Origin: Burkholderia sp. USMB20
Lineage (GTDB): Bacteria > Pseudomonadota > Gammaproteobacteria > Burkholderiales > Burkholderiaceae
DNA: 64,000 nucleotides
Assembly (NCBI RefSeq): GCF_000949135.2
Contig: NZ_JTAN02000019.1
Coordinates: forward strand, 682,001-746,000
Direction: 5' to 3'
Shown in pieces: positions 19,096 through 29,101 of this stretch. The stretch's first letter is position 1; each line of letters starts with the position of its first letter. The notes beneath the pieces are model-generated. The model saw nothing but the letters and a program-made list of their open reading frames with translations, ran no database searches and was not told the origin of the DNA. A program made the translations under genes and the position numbers.

Positions 19096-19973
19096 GCGAC
19101 TTGATCCGTGAGAATGTTCTTGAGGTACTGCCCGTACGCGTTTTTCGAGAGCGGCTGTGCCAGCTTCAGCACTTGCTCCGCATCGATCCAGTTGCGGCGG
19201 TAGGCAATCTCTTCCGGGCACGCGACCACGAGACCCTGCCGCTTCTGCAGCGTCGCGATGAAGCTGGCCGCCTCGATCAGCGAATCATGCGTGCCGGTAT
19301 CGAGCCACGCATAGCCACGCCCCATGATCTCGACATTGAGCGCACCGTCCTTCAGATACCGCGAATTGACATCGGTGATTTCCAGCTCGCCGCGCGGCGA
19401 TGGCTTGATGTCGGCCGCGATGTCGCACACCCGGTTGTCGTAGAAATACAGGCCGGTCACCGCGTAGTTCGAACGCGGCTGCGCCGGTTTCTCTTCGATC
19501 GACAGCGCGCGGAACGACTTGTCGAACTCGACGACGCCATAACGCTCCGGATCGTGCACGTGATACGCGAACACCGTCGCGCCGGCTTCCTGCGCGTGCG
19601 CACGCTCGAGCTGCTTCGCGAGATCGTGGCCGTAGAAGATGTTGTCGCCGAGGATCAGCGCCGACGGATCGTTGCCGACGAATTCCTTGCCGATGATGAA
19701 CGCCTGCGCGAGGCCGTCTGGCGACGGCTGCACCGCGTACTGGATGTTCATGCCCCACTGGCTGCCGTCGCCGAGCATCGACTCGAAGCGCGGCGTGTCC
19801 TGCGGCGTTGAGATGATCAGCACGTCGCGAATGCCTGCGACCATCAGCGTCGACAGCGGGTAGTAGATCATCGGCTTGTCGTACACCGGCAGCAGCTGCT
19901 TCGATACGACGTGGGTGATCGGATACAGCCGCGTGCCCGAACCGCCCGCCAGGATGATGCCTTTACGTGCCAT
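19080..19973 (-). CDS. rfbA: Glucose-1-phosphate thymidylyltransferase
   Basis: First enzyme of the dTDP-rhamnose pathway, joining dTTP and glucose-1-phosphate. The 297-residue protein starts [18 protein letters not shown], the nucleotidyltransferase signature, and has [22 protein letters not shown] and the late motif [11 protein letters not shown], all characteristic of RmlA. ATG 19973 is chosen over the longer frame because it sits directly before the nucleotide-binding strand and gives the normal family length. The rfbB stop is 11 bases upstream. Confidence 0.96.
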   Translation of the reverse strand: MARKGIILAGGSGTRLYPITHVVSKQLLPVYDKPMIYYPLSTLMVAGIRDVLIISTPQDTPRFESMLGDGSQWGMNIQYAVQPSPDGLAQAFIIGKEFVGNDPSALILGDNIFYGHDLAKQLERAHAQEAGATVFAYHVHDPERYGVVEFDKSFRALSIEEKPAQPRSNYAVTGLYFYDNRVCDIAADIKPSPRGELEITDVNSRYLKDGALNVEIMGRGYAWLDTGTHDSLIEAASFIATLQKRQGLVVACPEEIAYRRNWIDAEQVLKLAQPLSKNAYGQYLKNILTDQVAWPSK

Positions 19974-19984
19974 CGTGTTTCTCC

Positions 19985-21046
19985 TCAGCTGCGCTTCGCA
20001 TAGTTGGTTTCGACCCACTTGCGGTACTCGCCCGACGCGACTTCGTCGGCCCACACCTGGTTGTCGAGATACCAGTCGACAGTCTTTGCCAAGCCCGTTT
20101 CGAACGTTTCCGCGGGCTTCCAGCCAAGTTCACGCTCGAGCTTGCGCGCATCGATCGCATAGCGGCGATCGTGGCCCGGGCGATCCGTCACGTAGGTGAT
20201 CTGGTCGCGATACGAACCGGCCGCCTTCGGGCGCGCCTTGTCGAGCAGATCGCACAGCGTATGCACGACCTCGAGGTTCTTCTTCTCGTTCCAGCCGCCG
20301 ACGTTGTACGTCTCGCCCGGCACGCCGCGCGCGAGCACTTCACGGATCGCGCTGCAGTGGTCGCCGACATACAGCCAGTCGCGCACGTTCTGGCCGTCGC
20401 CGTACACGGGCAGTGGCTTGCCGGCGAGCGCATTCGCGATCATCAGCGGGATCAGCTTCTCGGGGAACTGGTACGGGCCGTAGTTGTTCGAACAGTTCGT
20501 CGTCAGCGTCGGCAGGCCGTACGTATGATGGTACGCGCGCACCAGATGGTCCGAGCCCGCCTTCGTTGCCGAATAGGGGCTGTTCGGCGCATAGGGCGTC
20601 GTCTCGGAAAACTGCGGATCGGTCGCCGACAGCGACCCGAACACCTCGTCGGTCGACACGTGCAGAAACCGGAATGCCGCCTTGTCGGCGTCGTTCAGGC
20701 CGTTCCAGTATTGGCGGGTCGCCTCCAGCAGCGTGAACGTGCCGACAACGTTGGTCTGCACGAAATCGGCCGGGCCGTGGATCGAGCGGTCGACGTGGCT
20801 TTCGGCTGCGAAGTGCAGGACCGCGCGCGGCTTGTGCTCGGCGAACAGTGCGTCGAGCGCGGTACGATCGCAGATGTCGACGCGTGCGAACACATGGTTC
20901 GGATTTCCGTCCAGCGACTGCAGCGTACGGAGGTTGCCTGCATAAGTCAGCTTGTCGACATTGAGCACTGCCTCGTCGGAATCGCGCAGCCAGTCGAGTA
21001 CAAAGTTGGCACCGATAAACCCTGCGCCGCCCGTAACCAGAATCAT
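19985..21046 (-). CDS. rfbB: dTDP-glucose 4,6-dehydratase
   Basis: Extended short-chain dehydrogenase of 353 residues converting dTDP-glucose to dTDP-4-keto-6-deoxyglucose. It has the NAD motif [17 protein letters not shown] with the catalytic aspartate-glutamate pair region, and [12 protein letters not shown] with Yxxx[15 protein letters not shown] is typical of the RmlB C-terminal half. It is the first gene of the long minus-strand polysaccharide operon, and the only substantial upstream gap (334 bases to divergent apaH) is where the main promoter should lie. Confidence 0.96.
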   Translation of the reverse strand: MILVTGGAGFIGANFVLDWLRDSDEAVLNVDKLTYAGNLRTLQSLDGNPNHVFARVDICDRTALDALFAEHKPRAVLHFAAESHVDRSIHGPADFVQTNVVGTFTLLEATRQYWNGLNDADKAAFRFLHVSTDEVFGSLSATDPQFSETTPYAPNSPYSATKAGSDHLVRAYHHTYGLPTLTTNCSNNYGPYQFPEKLIPLMIANALAGKPLPVYGDGQNVRDWLYVGDHCSAIREVLARGVPGETYNVGGWNEKKNLEVVHTLCDLLDKARPKAAGSYRDQITYVTDRPGHDRRYAIDARKLERELGWKPAETFETGLAKTVDWYLDNQVWADEVASGEYRKWVETNYAKRS

Positions 21047-21198
21047 GAGGTTCCCTCTCGTAGGGCGCGGCCCGCACTATCGGGCGCTGGCCGCGTCAAA
21101 TTTGTCAGTATTGTGTTCGGTACATCAGACCGGGAATTTTAACCGTTCAACATGTCCGCCAAAGTCATGAAATGCTAATTTTGTTCGGGAAAACGACA

Positions 21199-21227
21199 AT
21201 TATAGGGAGCCGCGCGGCGCAAAAGCC
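21199..21227 (-). promoter_or_regulatory. Candidate promoter of the rml/O-antigen operon
   Basis: The minus strand reads TATAAT at 21204-21199, a consensus -10 box, about 150 bases before the rfbB start. The -35 region at 17-base spacing (GGCTTT, 21227-21222) is poor, so an activator or another start site is possible. No JUMPstart/ops element was recognised in the 334-base divergent apaH-rfbB gap. Confidence 0.4.
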
Positions 21228-21380
21228 ATGCTGCTAACAACTTGATACAGCGCTCCGCACCCTTGCCGGCAACGGAATTTCCCACCAAATCAAGCGCATT
21301 TCCGCGAACATCGACCCAAAAATCACGCTGAATTCCGATTACTTTTCTTTTTTCCGGGAAACCCGCAGGATCCGCCCCTC

Positions 21381-22220
21381 ATGACCCGCACCCCCATCGC
21401 CATCGGCGACATCCAAGGCTGTCATTCAGCTTTCCAGTCGCTGTCCGAAAAGCTTTCAGCCCCCGCCGACACCCCGCTATGGATCGCCGGCGACATCGTC
21501 AACCGCGGCCCCGACTCCCTTGCCGCGCTGCGCGCGCTGGTCGACCTCGGCCCGCGCGCGACCGTCGTGCTCGGCAACCACGACCTCCATCTGCTCGCGG
21601 TGTCAGCCGGCATCCGCACCGAACGCCCGGGCGACACGATCGGCGAAATCCTCGACGCCCCCGACGCCGACGCGCTGCTGGACTGGGTCCGCCACCGCCC
21701 GTTCGCGCACTTCGAAAACGACATGCTGCTCGTGCACGCGGGCGTACTGCCGCAATGGGACACATCGCTCGCGCTCGAACTCGCGGACGAACTCCAGCGC
21801 GCACTGCGCGCCCCCGACTGGCGTGACACGCTTCAAGGCCTGTACGGCAACGAACCGAATCAATGGAGTCCGAACCTGAAAAAACGCGACCGGATGCGCG
21901 TCGCGTTCAATGCGTTCACGCGCTTGCGGTTCTGCACGCCCGATGGCGCGATGGAGTTCAAGACGAACGGCGGCCCCGACAGCGCGCCACCGGGCTACCT
22001 GCCGTGGTTCGACGTACCGGCGCGCCGCACCGAAAACGTAACGGTCGTGTTCGGGCACTGGGCCGCGCTCGGCCTGATGCTGCGTGACAACGTCGTCGCG
22101 CTCGATTCGGGGTGCGTATGGGGAAATCAGCTGTCGGCCGTGCGACTGACGGCCGACCCGGCACAGCGTACGGTCACGCAGGTGCAGTGCGACGCGTGCC
22201 GCACGCCGGGCGGCGAATGA
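21381..22220 (+). CDS. apaH: Symmetrical bis(5'-nucleosyl)-tetraphosphatase (diadenosine tetraphosphatase)
   Basis: A metallophosphatase of 279 residues that splits Ap4A into two ADP and can act on Np4-capped RNA in other bacteria. The phosphoesterase motifs are all present: AIGDIQGC (GDxxG), GDIVNRGPDS (GDxxxRG), LGNHDLHLLA (GNHD), and late VVFGHWAALG (GH) with LDSGCVWG. Length matches E. coli ApaH. It is divergent from the O-antigen operon and convergent with plsC. Confidence 0.95.
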   Translation: MTRTPIAIGDIQGCHSAFQSLSEKLSAPADTPLWIAGDIVNRGPDSLAALRALVDLGPRATVVLGNHDLHLLAVSAGIRTERPGDTIGEILDAPDADALLDWVRHRPFAHFENDMLLVHAGVLPQWDTSLALELADELQRALRAPDWRDTLQGLYGNEPNQWSPNLKKRDRMRVAFNAFTRLRFCTPDGAMEFKTNGGPDSAPPGYLPWFDVPARRTENVTVVFGHWAALGLMLRDNVVALDSGCVWGNQLSAVRLTADPAQRTVTQVQCDACRTPGGE

Positions 22221-22241
22221 CCCGCACGCGCGGCGTGCGGG
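22221..22241. terminator. Hairpin between convergent apaH and plsC
   Basis: CCCGCACGC (22221-22229) and GCGTGCGGG (22233-22241) form a perfect 9-bp stem with a 3-base loop in the 33-base gap between convergent genes. There is no U tract, so intrinsic termination would be weak. Confidence 0.4.
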
Positions 22242-22253
22242 CGGAATGAAACA

Positions 22254-23111
22254 TCACCCCTCCCGCCCCGGCACCGGCTCCTCGGCCGCCGCCTCACCCG
22301 CCGCACCGCCACCGAGCTCGGTCGCCGGATACGCATGCTTCTGCAGCTCCGCGAGCGACTCGGCCGACGGCTTGCCGACCTTCTCCTGCAACGTCGCCAG
22401 CGCGGCGGCGATCGCATCGCGGGCCGCCGCCGACGTCGTGCGCCGATCACCGCCCGGCGCGATCGGCTCGCACACGTAGAGATGCGCGACGAGCGGGCCG
22501 CCGCGCAACACCATGTCGAGCGACGTCCCGAGCGACAGTTCGCCCGTATAGGCCGGCGCGACCGACTGCCGCCGCTGCGCGTCCTCGTACATCAGGCAGA
22601 CCGGCTGCACCGCGCAGCCGGCCGACACCGCGGCCTGGAACAGGTTCGCATGGAACGGCAGCAGCCCCTGCCCGTCCGACGTGGTGCCTTCCGGAAACAC
22701 GCACATCAGCCCGCCGCCGCGCAGGCGCTCGGCCATCTCGTGCATGATCCGCATCGCCTCGGTACGCTTCTCGCGCTGCAGGAACACGGTATCGAGCTTC
22801 TCGGCGAGCCAGCCGACGACCGGCCACTGCCGCACCTCGGCCTTCGACACGAACGGCGTCGGCCGCCATGCGTTGATCGCGTAGATGTCGAGCCACGACA
22901 CGTGATTGCCGACCACGAGCGCGCTCGCGTCGAGCCGCGCGCCGTCGTTGTGGACGACGAGGCGCATCCCGCAGATCCGCAGCATCTTGAGCGACCAGCG
23001 GCGCGTCATTTCGGCGCGGCGCGCGGGCGTGACATGCGAAAAGCGCAGCGCGACGATCGCCATGCCGCGCAGCAGGTGAAAGACGAGACGCAGCTTGCGA
23101 AGAGCGGTCAT
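22254..23111 (-). CDS. 1-acyl-sn-glycerol-3-phosphate acyltransferase family protein (PlsC-like)
   Basis: A membrane-associated acyltransferase of 285 residues. It has the HX4D catalytic motif NHVSWLD, the acceptor-binding region FLQRE, and FPEGTTSDG. The family transfers a fatty acyl group to lysophosphatidic acid or related lysolipids at the inner membrane; a lyso-ornithine-lipid acyltransferase role is equally possible. ATG 23111 is preferred over the upstream in-frame start, which would overlap pyrC. The C-terminal tail is rich in Ala/Glu and unremarkable. It is the last gene of the yqgE-pyrC run, 19 bases after pyrC. Confidence 0.85.
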   Translation of the reverse strand: MTALRKLRLVFHLLRGMAIVALRFSHVTPARRAEMTRRWSLKMLRICGMRLVVHNDGARLDASALVVGNHVSWLDIYAINAWRPTPFVSKAEVRQWPVVGWLAEKLDTVFLQREKRTEAMRIMHEMAERLRGGGLMCVFPEGTTSDGQGLLPFHANLFQAAVSAGCAVQPVCLMYEDAQRRQSVAPAYTGELSLGTSLDMVLRGGPLVAHLYVCEPIAPGGDRRTTSAAARDAIAAALATLQEKVGKPSAESLAELQKHAYPATELGGGAAGEAAAEEPVPGREG

Positions 23112-23130
23112 GGCGAAGATCCGGCTGGGT

Positions 23131-24417
23131 TCAGTGACGCTCGAACGCGACCTGCCCCGCCACGAGCGTCGCACGCACGCAGGCCGGCAGTTCGTAGCCG
23201 AGGAACGGCGAGTTGTGGCCCTGGCTCTTCAGCACGCGCGGCTCGACGCGCCAGTGCGCGCGCGGGTCGAACACGCACAGGTCGGCCGCGCCGCCTTCGG
23301 CCAGGCGGCCCGCCGGCAACTGCAGCACGTCGGCCGGCGCCGCCGTGATGCGGCGCAGCGCCTGCGCGAGCGGCGTGTTCGTTTCATCGGCCCACTTCAC
23401 CGTGAGCGACAGCAGCAGTTCGAGCCCCGTCGCGCCCGGCGTCGCTTCGGCGAACGGCAGCAGCTTCTCGTCGTCGTCGACCGGCGTGTGATCGGAGCAG
23501 ATCGCATCGATCGTGCCGTCGGCGAGCGCCGCGCGGATCGCTTCGCGATCGCGCTCGCCGCGCAGTGGCGGGTCCAGCCGGAACTGCGAATCGAAGTAGC
23601 CGATGTCGACGTCGATCAGGTGCAGGTGGTTCACGCCGACGTCGCACGTCACGGGCAGCCCCTCGGCCTTCGCTTCACGCACGAGCGCAAGGCCGGCCGC
23701 GGACGACAGGCGCGCAAGGTGCACGCGTGCGCCCGTCACGCGCATCAGTTCGAAGATCGTGTGCAGCGCGATCGTCTCGGCCGCGACCGGCACGCCGGAC
23801 AGCCCGAGCCGCGACGCGAGCGCGCCGCTCGCGGCGACGCCGCCGCGGCCGATGAACGCGTCGAGCGGACGCAGCCACGTCGTGTAGCCGTAGGTGCTCG
23901 CGTATTGCAGCGCGCGCAGCAGCACCTGCGTGTCGCGCACCGGCACGTTCGCATGCGTGAAGCCGACGCAGCCCGATTCGGTCAGCGCGACCATCTCGGT
24001 GATCACTTCGCCCTTGAGGCCGACGGTGAGCGCGCCGAGCGGATGGACGTTCGCCTGGTGCAGGTTGCGGGCACGGAACTTGAGCATCTCGACGAGGCCC
24101 GGCTCGTCGAGCACGGGGTCGGTGTCCGGCGGGCACACGAGGGTCGTCACGCCGCCCGCGACGGCCGCGGCCATCTCGGACGCGAGCGTCGCCTTGTGCT
24201 CGTAGCCGGGCTCGCGCAGCCGCGCGCACAGGTCGACGAGACCGGGGGCGACGATCAGGCCCGACGCGTCGATCGTCTTGTCCGCGTCGAAACCGGCCGG
24301 CGCCGTACCTGCTGCCGCGAGCGCGGCGATCTTGCCGTCCGCGACGAATACGTCGGCCTGCCGCTCGGTGCCGGCGACCGGGTCGATCAGCGTGCCGCCT
24401 TTGATATGAATCTTCAT
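23131..24417 (-). CDS. pyrC: Dihydroorotase-like PyrC' (probably catalytically inactive)
   Basis: A 428-residue amidohydrolase of the dihydroorotase type. The metal-binding motif that reads DxHxHxREPG in active enzymes is DLCARLREPG here (Cys64 and Arg66 replace both histidines), and the late motif is SDHTPVDD rather than TDHAPH. In Pseudomonas and relatives such proteins (PyrC', PyrX) do no catalysis but bind PyrB and are needed to assemble active aspartate transcarbamoylase. It lies 52 bases downstream of pyrB, which fits that role. A catalytic dihydroorotase should therefore be encoded elsewhere in the genome. Confidence 0.92.
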   Translation of the reverse strand: MKIHIKGGTLIDPVAGTERQADVFVADGKIAALAAAGTAPAGFDADKTIDASGLIVAPGLVDLCARLREPGYEHKATLASEMAAAVAGGVTTLVCPPDTDPVLDEPGLVEMLKFRARNLHQANVHPLGALTVGLKGEVITEMVALTESGCVGFTHANVPVRDTQVLLRALQYASTYGYTTWLRPLDAFIGRGGVAASGALASRLGLSGVPVAAETIALHTIFELMRVTGARVHLARLSSAAGLALVREAKAEGLPVTCDVGVNHLHLIDVDIGYFDSQFRLDPPLRGERDREAIRAALADGTIDAICSDHTPVDDDEKLLPFAEATPGATGLELLLSLTVKWADETNTPLAQALRRITAAPADVLQLPAGRLAEGGAADLCVFDPRAHWRVEPRVLKSQGHNSPFLGYELPACVRATLVAGQVAFERH

Positions 24418-24469
24418 GCGCTGTCTGTAAATGCGTTGATTGCGTGAATAAGGATGCGCGAAAGCGGGC

Positions 24470-25501
24470 TCAGTCGCTGTTGCCGGCGACGATGCCCATC
24501 ACCGCCATCCGCACGGCGATGCCGAACGTGACCTGGTTGAGGATCACCGACTGCGGGCCGTCGGCGACCTGCGAGTCGATCTCGACGCCGCGGTTCATCG
24601 GGCCCGGGTGCATCACGATCGCGTCGGGTGCGGCGAGCGCGAGGCGCTCGGGCGTCAGGCCCCACGTCTTGAAGTATTCCTGCGCGGACGGCAGCAGCGC
24701 GCCGCTCATCCGCTCGTTCTGCAGGCGCAACATGATGATCACGTCGACGCCCTTCAGGCCTTCGTCGAGGTTGTGGAACACCTTCACGCCCATCTGCTCG
24801 AGGCCGCCCGGCAGCAGCGTGCGCGGGCCGATCGCGCGCACTTCCGGCACGCCGAGCGTGGTGAGCGCGTGGATGTCCGAGCGCGCGACGCGCGAATGCA
24901 GGATGTCGCCGACGATCGCCACGCGCAGCTTCGTGAAGTCGCGCTTGTAGTGACGGATCGTGTACATGTCGAGCAGGCCCTGCGTCGGGTGCGCATGACG
25001 GCCGTCGCCCGCGTTGATCACGTGCACGTGCGGCGCGCAGTGCTCGGCGATCAGGTACGGCGCGCCGCTCGACGCATGGCGCACGACGAACAGGTCGGCA
25101 TGCATCGCCGACAGGTTGTTGATCGTGTCGAGCAGCGACTCGCCCTTGCTCGTCGACGACGCGTTGATGTTCAGGTTCAGCACGTCGGCCGACAGGCGCG
25201 TCGCGGCGATCTCGAAGGTCGTGCGCGTGCGCGTCGAGTTCTCGAAGAACAGGTTGAACACCGACTTGCCGCGCAGGAGCGGCACCTTCTTCACCTCGCG
25301 GTCCGTCACGCTGACGAACTGCTCGGCCGTGTCGAGGATGTGGTTGACGATCGAGCGCGGCAGGCCCTCGATCGACAGCAGGTGTTTCAACTCGCCGTTT
25401 TTCGTGAGCTGCGGGTTGCCCTTCAGGAAACCGTAGCGGAACCGCTCGGGGCTCGCGGCCGCGGCGGGATTGCCGGTGCGGCCAGTGGTGTCGGTGGTCA
25501 T
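24470..25501 (-). CDS. pyrB: Aspartate carbamoyltransferase catalytic subunit
   Basis: Forms N-carbamoyl-aspartate from carbamoyl phosphate and aspartate, the committed step of pyrimidine synthesis. The 343-residue protein contains [12 protein letters not shown] (carbamoyl-phosphate binding), [16 protein letters not shown] and MHPGPMNRG. It carries an N-terminal extension of roughly 30 residues relative to the E. coli catalytic chain, as in enzymes that partner PyrC' and bind effector nucleotides there. No pyrI regulatory gene is present. It lies between pyrR (74-base gap) and pyrC'. Confidence 0.95.
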   Translation of the reverse strand: MTTDTTGRTGNPAAAASPERFRYGFLKGNPQLTKNGELKHLLSIEGLPRSIVNHILDTAEQFVSVTDREVKKVPLLRGKSVFNLFFENSTRTRTTFEIAATRLSADVLNLNINASSTSKGESLLDTINNLSAMHADLFVVRHASSGAPYLIAEHCAPHVHVINAGDGRHAHPTQGLLDMYTIRHYKRDFTKLRVAIVGDILHSRVARSDIHALTTLGVPEVRAIGPRTLLPGGLEQMGVKVFHNLDEGLKGVDVIIMLRLQNERMSGALLPSAQEYFKTWGLTPERLALAAPDAIVMHPGPMNRGVEIDSQVADGPQSVILNQVTFGIAVRMAVMGIVAGNSD

Positions 25502-25575
25502 GGTGTGCGTGATTCCAACTATGCAAACGGGCCGCGGTACGAACCGGCGGCCCGGGATACGGTTGCGCGGTTCGC

Positions 25576-26091
25576 TCAGGCGCCGTGGGCCTCGATGCGC
25601 AGCGTGAGCTGCGCGGCTTCGTCGCGCGCGAGCACGAGCGTCGCATCGGCCGGCACGTCGACGGTGCCGCCCGCGAAACGCGCGGCGACCGGCAGTTCGC
25701 GGCCGCCGCGATCGGCGAGCACCGCAATCTCGACCGCGGCCGGACGGCCGTAGTCGAACAGTTCGTTGAGCGCGGCGCGCACGGTGCGGCCGGTGTACAG
25801 CACGTCGTCGACGAGCACGATGCGCGCGCCGTCGACCTCGAACGGCAGCGACGTGGGGCTTGCCTGGCTGTGCAGCCCCTTCTTCGCGTAGTCGTCGCGG
25901 TGCAGCGCGACGTTCACGACGCCGAACCCCGGCGCGCCGAGATCGCGCGCGAGGCGCTCGGCGAGCCAGGCGCCGCCGCTGTGAATGCCGGCGAGCCGCG
26001 GGCCGCCCGGCTCGGCGAAGGCCGTGCCGTACGCGTTGCGGATCTGGTCGAGCAGGACGCGGTAGAGCGCGTCGGCATCAATGGTGCTCAT
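25576..26091 (-). CDS. pyrR: PyrR bifunctional regulator / uracil phosphoribosyltransferase
   Basis: A type I phosphoribosyltransferase of 171 residues with the PRPP motif [19 protein letters not shown] and an N-terminal [10 protein letters not shown]. PyrR proteins attenuate pyr transcription through mRNA binding in Gram-positives and can make UMP from uracil; in Gram-negatives the regulatory role is less certain. It overlaps ruvX by 14 bases and precedes pyrB by 74 bases. I could not identify a convincing anti-terminator structure in that gap. Confidence 0.92.
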   Translation of the reverse strand: MSTIDADALYRVLLDQIRNAYGTAFAEPGGPRLAGIHSGGAWLAERLARDLGAPGFGVVNVALHRDDYAKKGLHSQASPTSLPFEVDGARIVLVDDVLYTGRTVRAALNELFDYGRPAAVEIAVLADRGGRELPVAARFAGGTVDVPADATLVLARDEAAQLTLRIEAHGA

Positions 26092-26527
26092 AGTCGGACA
26101 ATTGATCGAGATACTGTTGAAGGATCACGCGCGCGGCCTCGGCATCGAGCATCTCGGCGCGTGCGCGCCCGCGCACGTTGCGCTCGCGCAGCCCGGCCTC
26201 GGCCTCGACCGACGAATAGCGTTCGTCGACCCACGTGACGGGCAGCCCGAAGCGGCCGTTCAGCTGGTTGCCGAAACGCTTCGCCTGCTGCGTCATGTCG
26301 TGCGGCGTGCCGTCCGGATGCATCGGCAGGCCGACGACGAGCGCGTCCGGCCGCCATTCGGCCAGCAGTTCGCCGACCGCCTTGAAGCGGTGCTCGCGAT
26401 TCAGGTTGGGAATCACGACGAGGGCGCGGGCCGAGCGCGTCAGCGCATTGCCGATCGCGACGCCGATCCGCTTCTCGCCGTAATCGAACGCCAGGAGCGT
26501 CGCATCGCGCGCGCTCGCGCCGCTCAT
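26078..26527 (-). CDS. ruvX: Holliday junction resolvase-like protein RuvX/YqgF
   Basis: An RNase H-fold protein of 149 residues with [17 protein letters not shown] (the first catalytic aspartate), [20 protein letters not shown] and the late [13 protein letters not shown]. YqgF proteins act in 16S rRNA 5' end maturation and have been proposed as resolvases. ATG 26527 overlaps the TGA of yqgE (ATGA). The much longer upstream frame in this register runs through yqgE and is rejected. Confidence 0.94.
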   Translation of the reverse strand: MSGASARDATLLAFDYGEKRIGVAIGNALTRSARALVVIPNLNREHRFKAVGELLAEWRPDALVVGLPMHPDGTPHDMTQQAKRFGNQLNGRFGLPVTWVDERYSSVEAEAGLRERNVRGRARAEMLDAEAARVILQQYLDQLSDYEHH

Positions 26528-27102
26528 GCGTGCCCTGCTTCGCCGGACAGCATCGACGAGCTGACGCCGAGCAGGCCAAGTGCGGCTTCGAAACGCTCCT
26601 CGGCCGGCGTGTCGAACACGATGCGCGGATCGGCGGCGACCGTCAGCCAGCCGTTGCGGGAAATTTCTTCCTCGAGCTGCCCGGCGCCCCAGCCGGCGTG
26701 GCCGAGCGTCAGCAGGAAGCGCTTCGGGCCGGTGCCCGTCGCGACCGCCTCGAGCACGTCCTTCGACGTCGTCATCTCGAGCCCGCCCTCGACCGACATG
26801 GACGAGTTGTAGTTCGCGCCCTCGACCGGCTCGTGCAGCACGAAGCCGCGCTCGGTCTGGACCGGGCCGCCGAAGTACACGGGAATGTGCAGCAGCGGCT
26901 CGATGTCGAGCTTCAGGTCGATGCGGCTGAACAGCGATTCGAGGTCGATGTCGGTGGGCCGATTGATGACGAGGCCGAGCGCACCGCGCTCGCTGTGATC
27001 GCAAAGATAGACCACCGTTCCCGAAAACGTCGGATCCGCCATGTTCGGCATGGCGATCAGGAACTGGTTGGTGAGATTGATGCGATCGGAAGGCTTTGAC
27101 AT
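26524..27102 (-). CDS. YqgE/AlgH family protein
   Basis: A 192-residue UPF0301 protein beginning [21 protein letters not shown], with [27 protein letters not shown] as its conserved core, VYFGGPVQ and [17 protein letters not shown]. Its biochemical role is not established; it usually neighbours ruvX/yqgF. ATG 27102 gives the conserved N-terminus; the longer frame adds non-conserved residues. It heads the yqgE-ruvX-pyrR-pyrB-pyrC'-plsC minus-strand run, with tight overlaps suggesting one transcript. Confidence 0.93.
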   Translation of the reverse strand: MSKPSDRINLTNQFLIAMPNMADPTFSGTVVYLCDHSERGALGLVINRPTDIDLESLFSRIDLKLDIEPLLHIPVYFGGPVQTERGFVLHEPVEGANYNSSMSVEGGLEMTTSKDVLEAVATGTGPKRFLLTLGHAGWGAGQLEEEISRNGWLTVAADPRIVFDTPAEERFEAALGLLGVSSSMLSGEAGHA

Positions 27103-27284
27103 GGTTTGAATTTTAGCAAAGACGCCGCGGCCTGACCGGGCCGCGATCAACAAGCAACGCCGCACGACGCTGGCAACGACGCGCGCGGATCACATGGCAC
27201 TCTAACACGCGCGCGGGCGCTGTCGGCAGCGTGTTGCCGGCCCGCGTGGCAAGGGCTGCCGCCGCGGTCGCGCCCCGTTGCGCA

Positions 27285-28573
27285 TCAGGTCCGGGCGAGC
27301 GCCGCGCCGAGCGCCTCGGACGCCGCGGTCAGGTCCGGCGGCGCCACCCCTGCGGCGATCTTCAGCAGCGCGCCGCGCAGCAGGTCGGATGCCCGGCCGT
27401 GCGCGTCGAGCCCGCCGTCGGCGAGCGGCAGGCCGTGTGCGGCACGGCGCCACGCGAGCCCGAGCGTGTCGGCCAGCAGCGCCGCGTGACCGAGCCCGAG
27501 CGCGCATGCGGCCGTACCGACCCGGTAGGCGGCCGCGGATGCGCGCCATGCGGCCCCCGCATCGGCCGCACCCGCATCGACGGCCAGATCGGCCATCGAC
27601 GCGTCGGCCGTCTGCAGGAAATCCTCATACGCGTGCGCATTGACGGTCACGACGCCGAGCATGCGGGTGGGCGCCGCCGCGACCGCCTCATGCTCGGCCT
27701 GCGCGGCGCCGGCTTCCCACAGCGCCTCGGACGCGGGCGTGCCGGCGACGTGCCAGTCGACGGTCAGTCCATAGTCGTGCAGCACGTCGACGAGCGCGAC
27801 GTCTTCCGCGGCCGCGCCGAACAGCGCGAAATCGCGCCACAGCAACGCAACCGTCTCGCGCACGAGCGCCGGCGGCGCGCTGCGCCTGCCCTGCGCGTGC
27901 TCGCCGAGCAGCAGGTTGGTCCGTGCGAGGAAACGCTTCAGCTCGGGCGCGGCGCACGCGCGCAGCGCGCGCACGCACGCGGCGGCGAGCCGCCAGAAGT
28001 CGTACGGCGCGTCGTCGGCCAGCGCGGTCAGGGTCGTGTCGAGCTCGTCGAGCGCCGCGTCCGGCGTGCCGTGCGGCGCCCGCAGCACGCCGAGCAGCGC
28101 CTGCTCGTAACGGGCCCGCGCGCGGCTCGCGAATGCGTCGGGCAACGCGCGCAGCGTCGCCGGCGGCGTCGCGCGCCCGACGAGTGCCAGCGCGTCGAGC
28201 GGCACGCTCGCGTGCAGGTCGGCCGAGCTTTGCGCACGCAGCGCACGGAAATGGTCGAACAGGACGGGCGAGCAGGCCAGCTCGCGAAGATTGGGCGCCC
28301 GACCGCCGCGCTGAAATCGCGCAACGCGAGCGCCGGCGGCGCAAGCCGGTTCGGCGGCGACGAGCGGCACCGCGGCGGCGAGTTGCCCGAATCGGCGGCC
28401 GGCAGCCAGCCGGCTCTCCGCAGCACGGCGGCAGCGGCCGACAGCGGCGCGGCCGGTCGTCGCGACGCTCGAATGCGTCGGCGCGCCGCGAGCCACGCGT
28501 CGCCGCGCGCACGCCCCGCCGCGCGGGTTGGGTAATGCGTCAGGGTGGGAACGTTCGCCGGATCGGCCGTCAT
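27285..28573 (-). CDS. Conserved helical protein, apparently frameshifted (FimL/ChpA-N-like helices?)
   Basis: From ~28290 down to 27285 one frame encodes an Ala/Leu-rich helical protein (NLRELACSPVLFDHFRAL, PYDFWRLAAACVRALRA, ALVRETVALLWRDFALFG). Upstream of ~28300 the typical Burkholderia codon pattern sits in a different frame, which starts at ATG 28573 (MTADPANVPTLTHYP) and reads ALALRDFSAAVGRP. Restoring one C in the CCC run at 28295-28293 (minus strand) joins the two frames smoothly. Either the gene carries a one-base deletion or the assembly is short by one base. The single frame could instead start near 28625. The function is unknown; the helical DFWRLA pattern faintly recalls FimL and the N-terminus of ChpA-type kinases, which is inference. 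Confidence 0.55.
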
Positions 28574-28676
28574 GGACACGCGCGCCTGTCATCGTCAAGT
28601 CGCTCGCGCCGGCCTCGGCGCGCAAGCACCGGGCAACCGCGAGGCCGCAGCCGGGTGTCCGTTGGCCGAGGTCCGG

Positions 28677-28847
28677 TCAGATCTGGACCATCTCGAAGTC
28701 TTCCTTGCGAGCGCCGCATTCGGGGCACGTCCAGTTGATCGGGACGTCTTCCCAGCGCGTGCCCGGGGCGATGCCCTCTTCGGGCAGCCCGGCTTCTTCG
28801 TCATAAATCCAGCCACAAATCAGGCACATCCAGCTCTTGTATTCCAT
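28677..28847 (-). CDS. rubA: Rubredoxin
   Basis: A 56-residue mononuclear iron electron carrier with both knuckles: CLICGWIYDEEAG and CPECGARKEDFE, and the invariant aromatic residues between them. It passes single electrons in the cytoplasm, for example to alkane hydroxylase or in stress defence. ATG 28847 (MEYKSWMCLICG) is the family start; an upstream in-frame ATG would add a non-conserved tail. It is divergent from thiD, a pairing common in betaproteobacteria. Confidence 0.96.
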   Translation of the reverse strand: MEYKSWMCLICGWIYDEEAGLPEEGIAPGTRWEDVPINWTCPECGARKEDFEMVQI

Positions 28848-29101
28848 CTTAAGCCGCGTCGGGAAAAGTCGGTAAATTCGGGAGCCATGATGGTACCGTG
28901 TCGGGGCCGGACTGCCTAGCAATCGCGCTGGAGTACGGCGACTACGTTGCGCTGCGCTAAAAAATCCGTCGTGCGGGCCGGATTCCGCCGCATAATGGCT
29001 GGAAAGTGCGGCCTGCCGGGCAACACAGGGCCCAAACGCCCACTTCGCCTCGCCGTCCGCAGTTCCGTCGCTTCCCCGTTTTTTTCTTGCCCCATTTTTA
29101 C

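Noticed and set aside
26528-27004. Long N-terminal extension of ruvX
   Set aside because: It runs through yqgE in another frame, is arginine-rich and non-conserved; ATG 26527 overlapping the yqgE stop gives the normal RuvX length.
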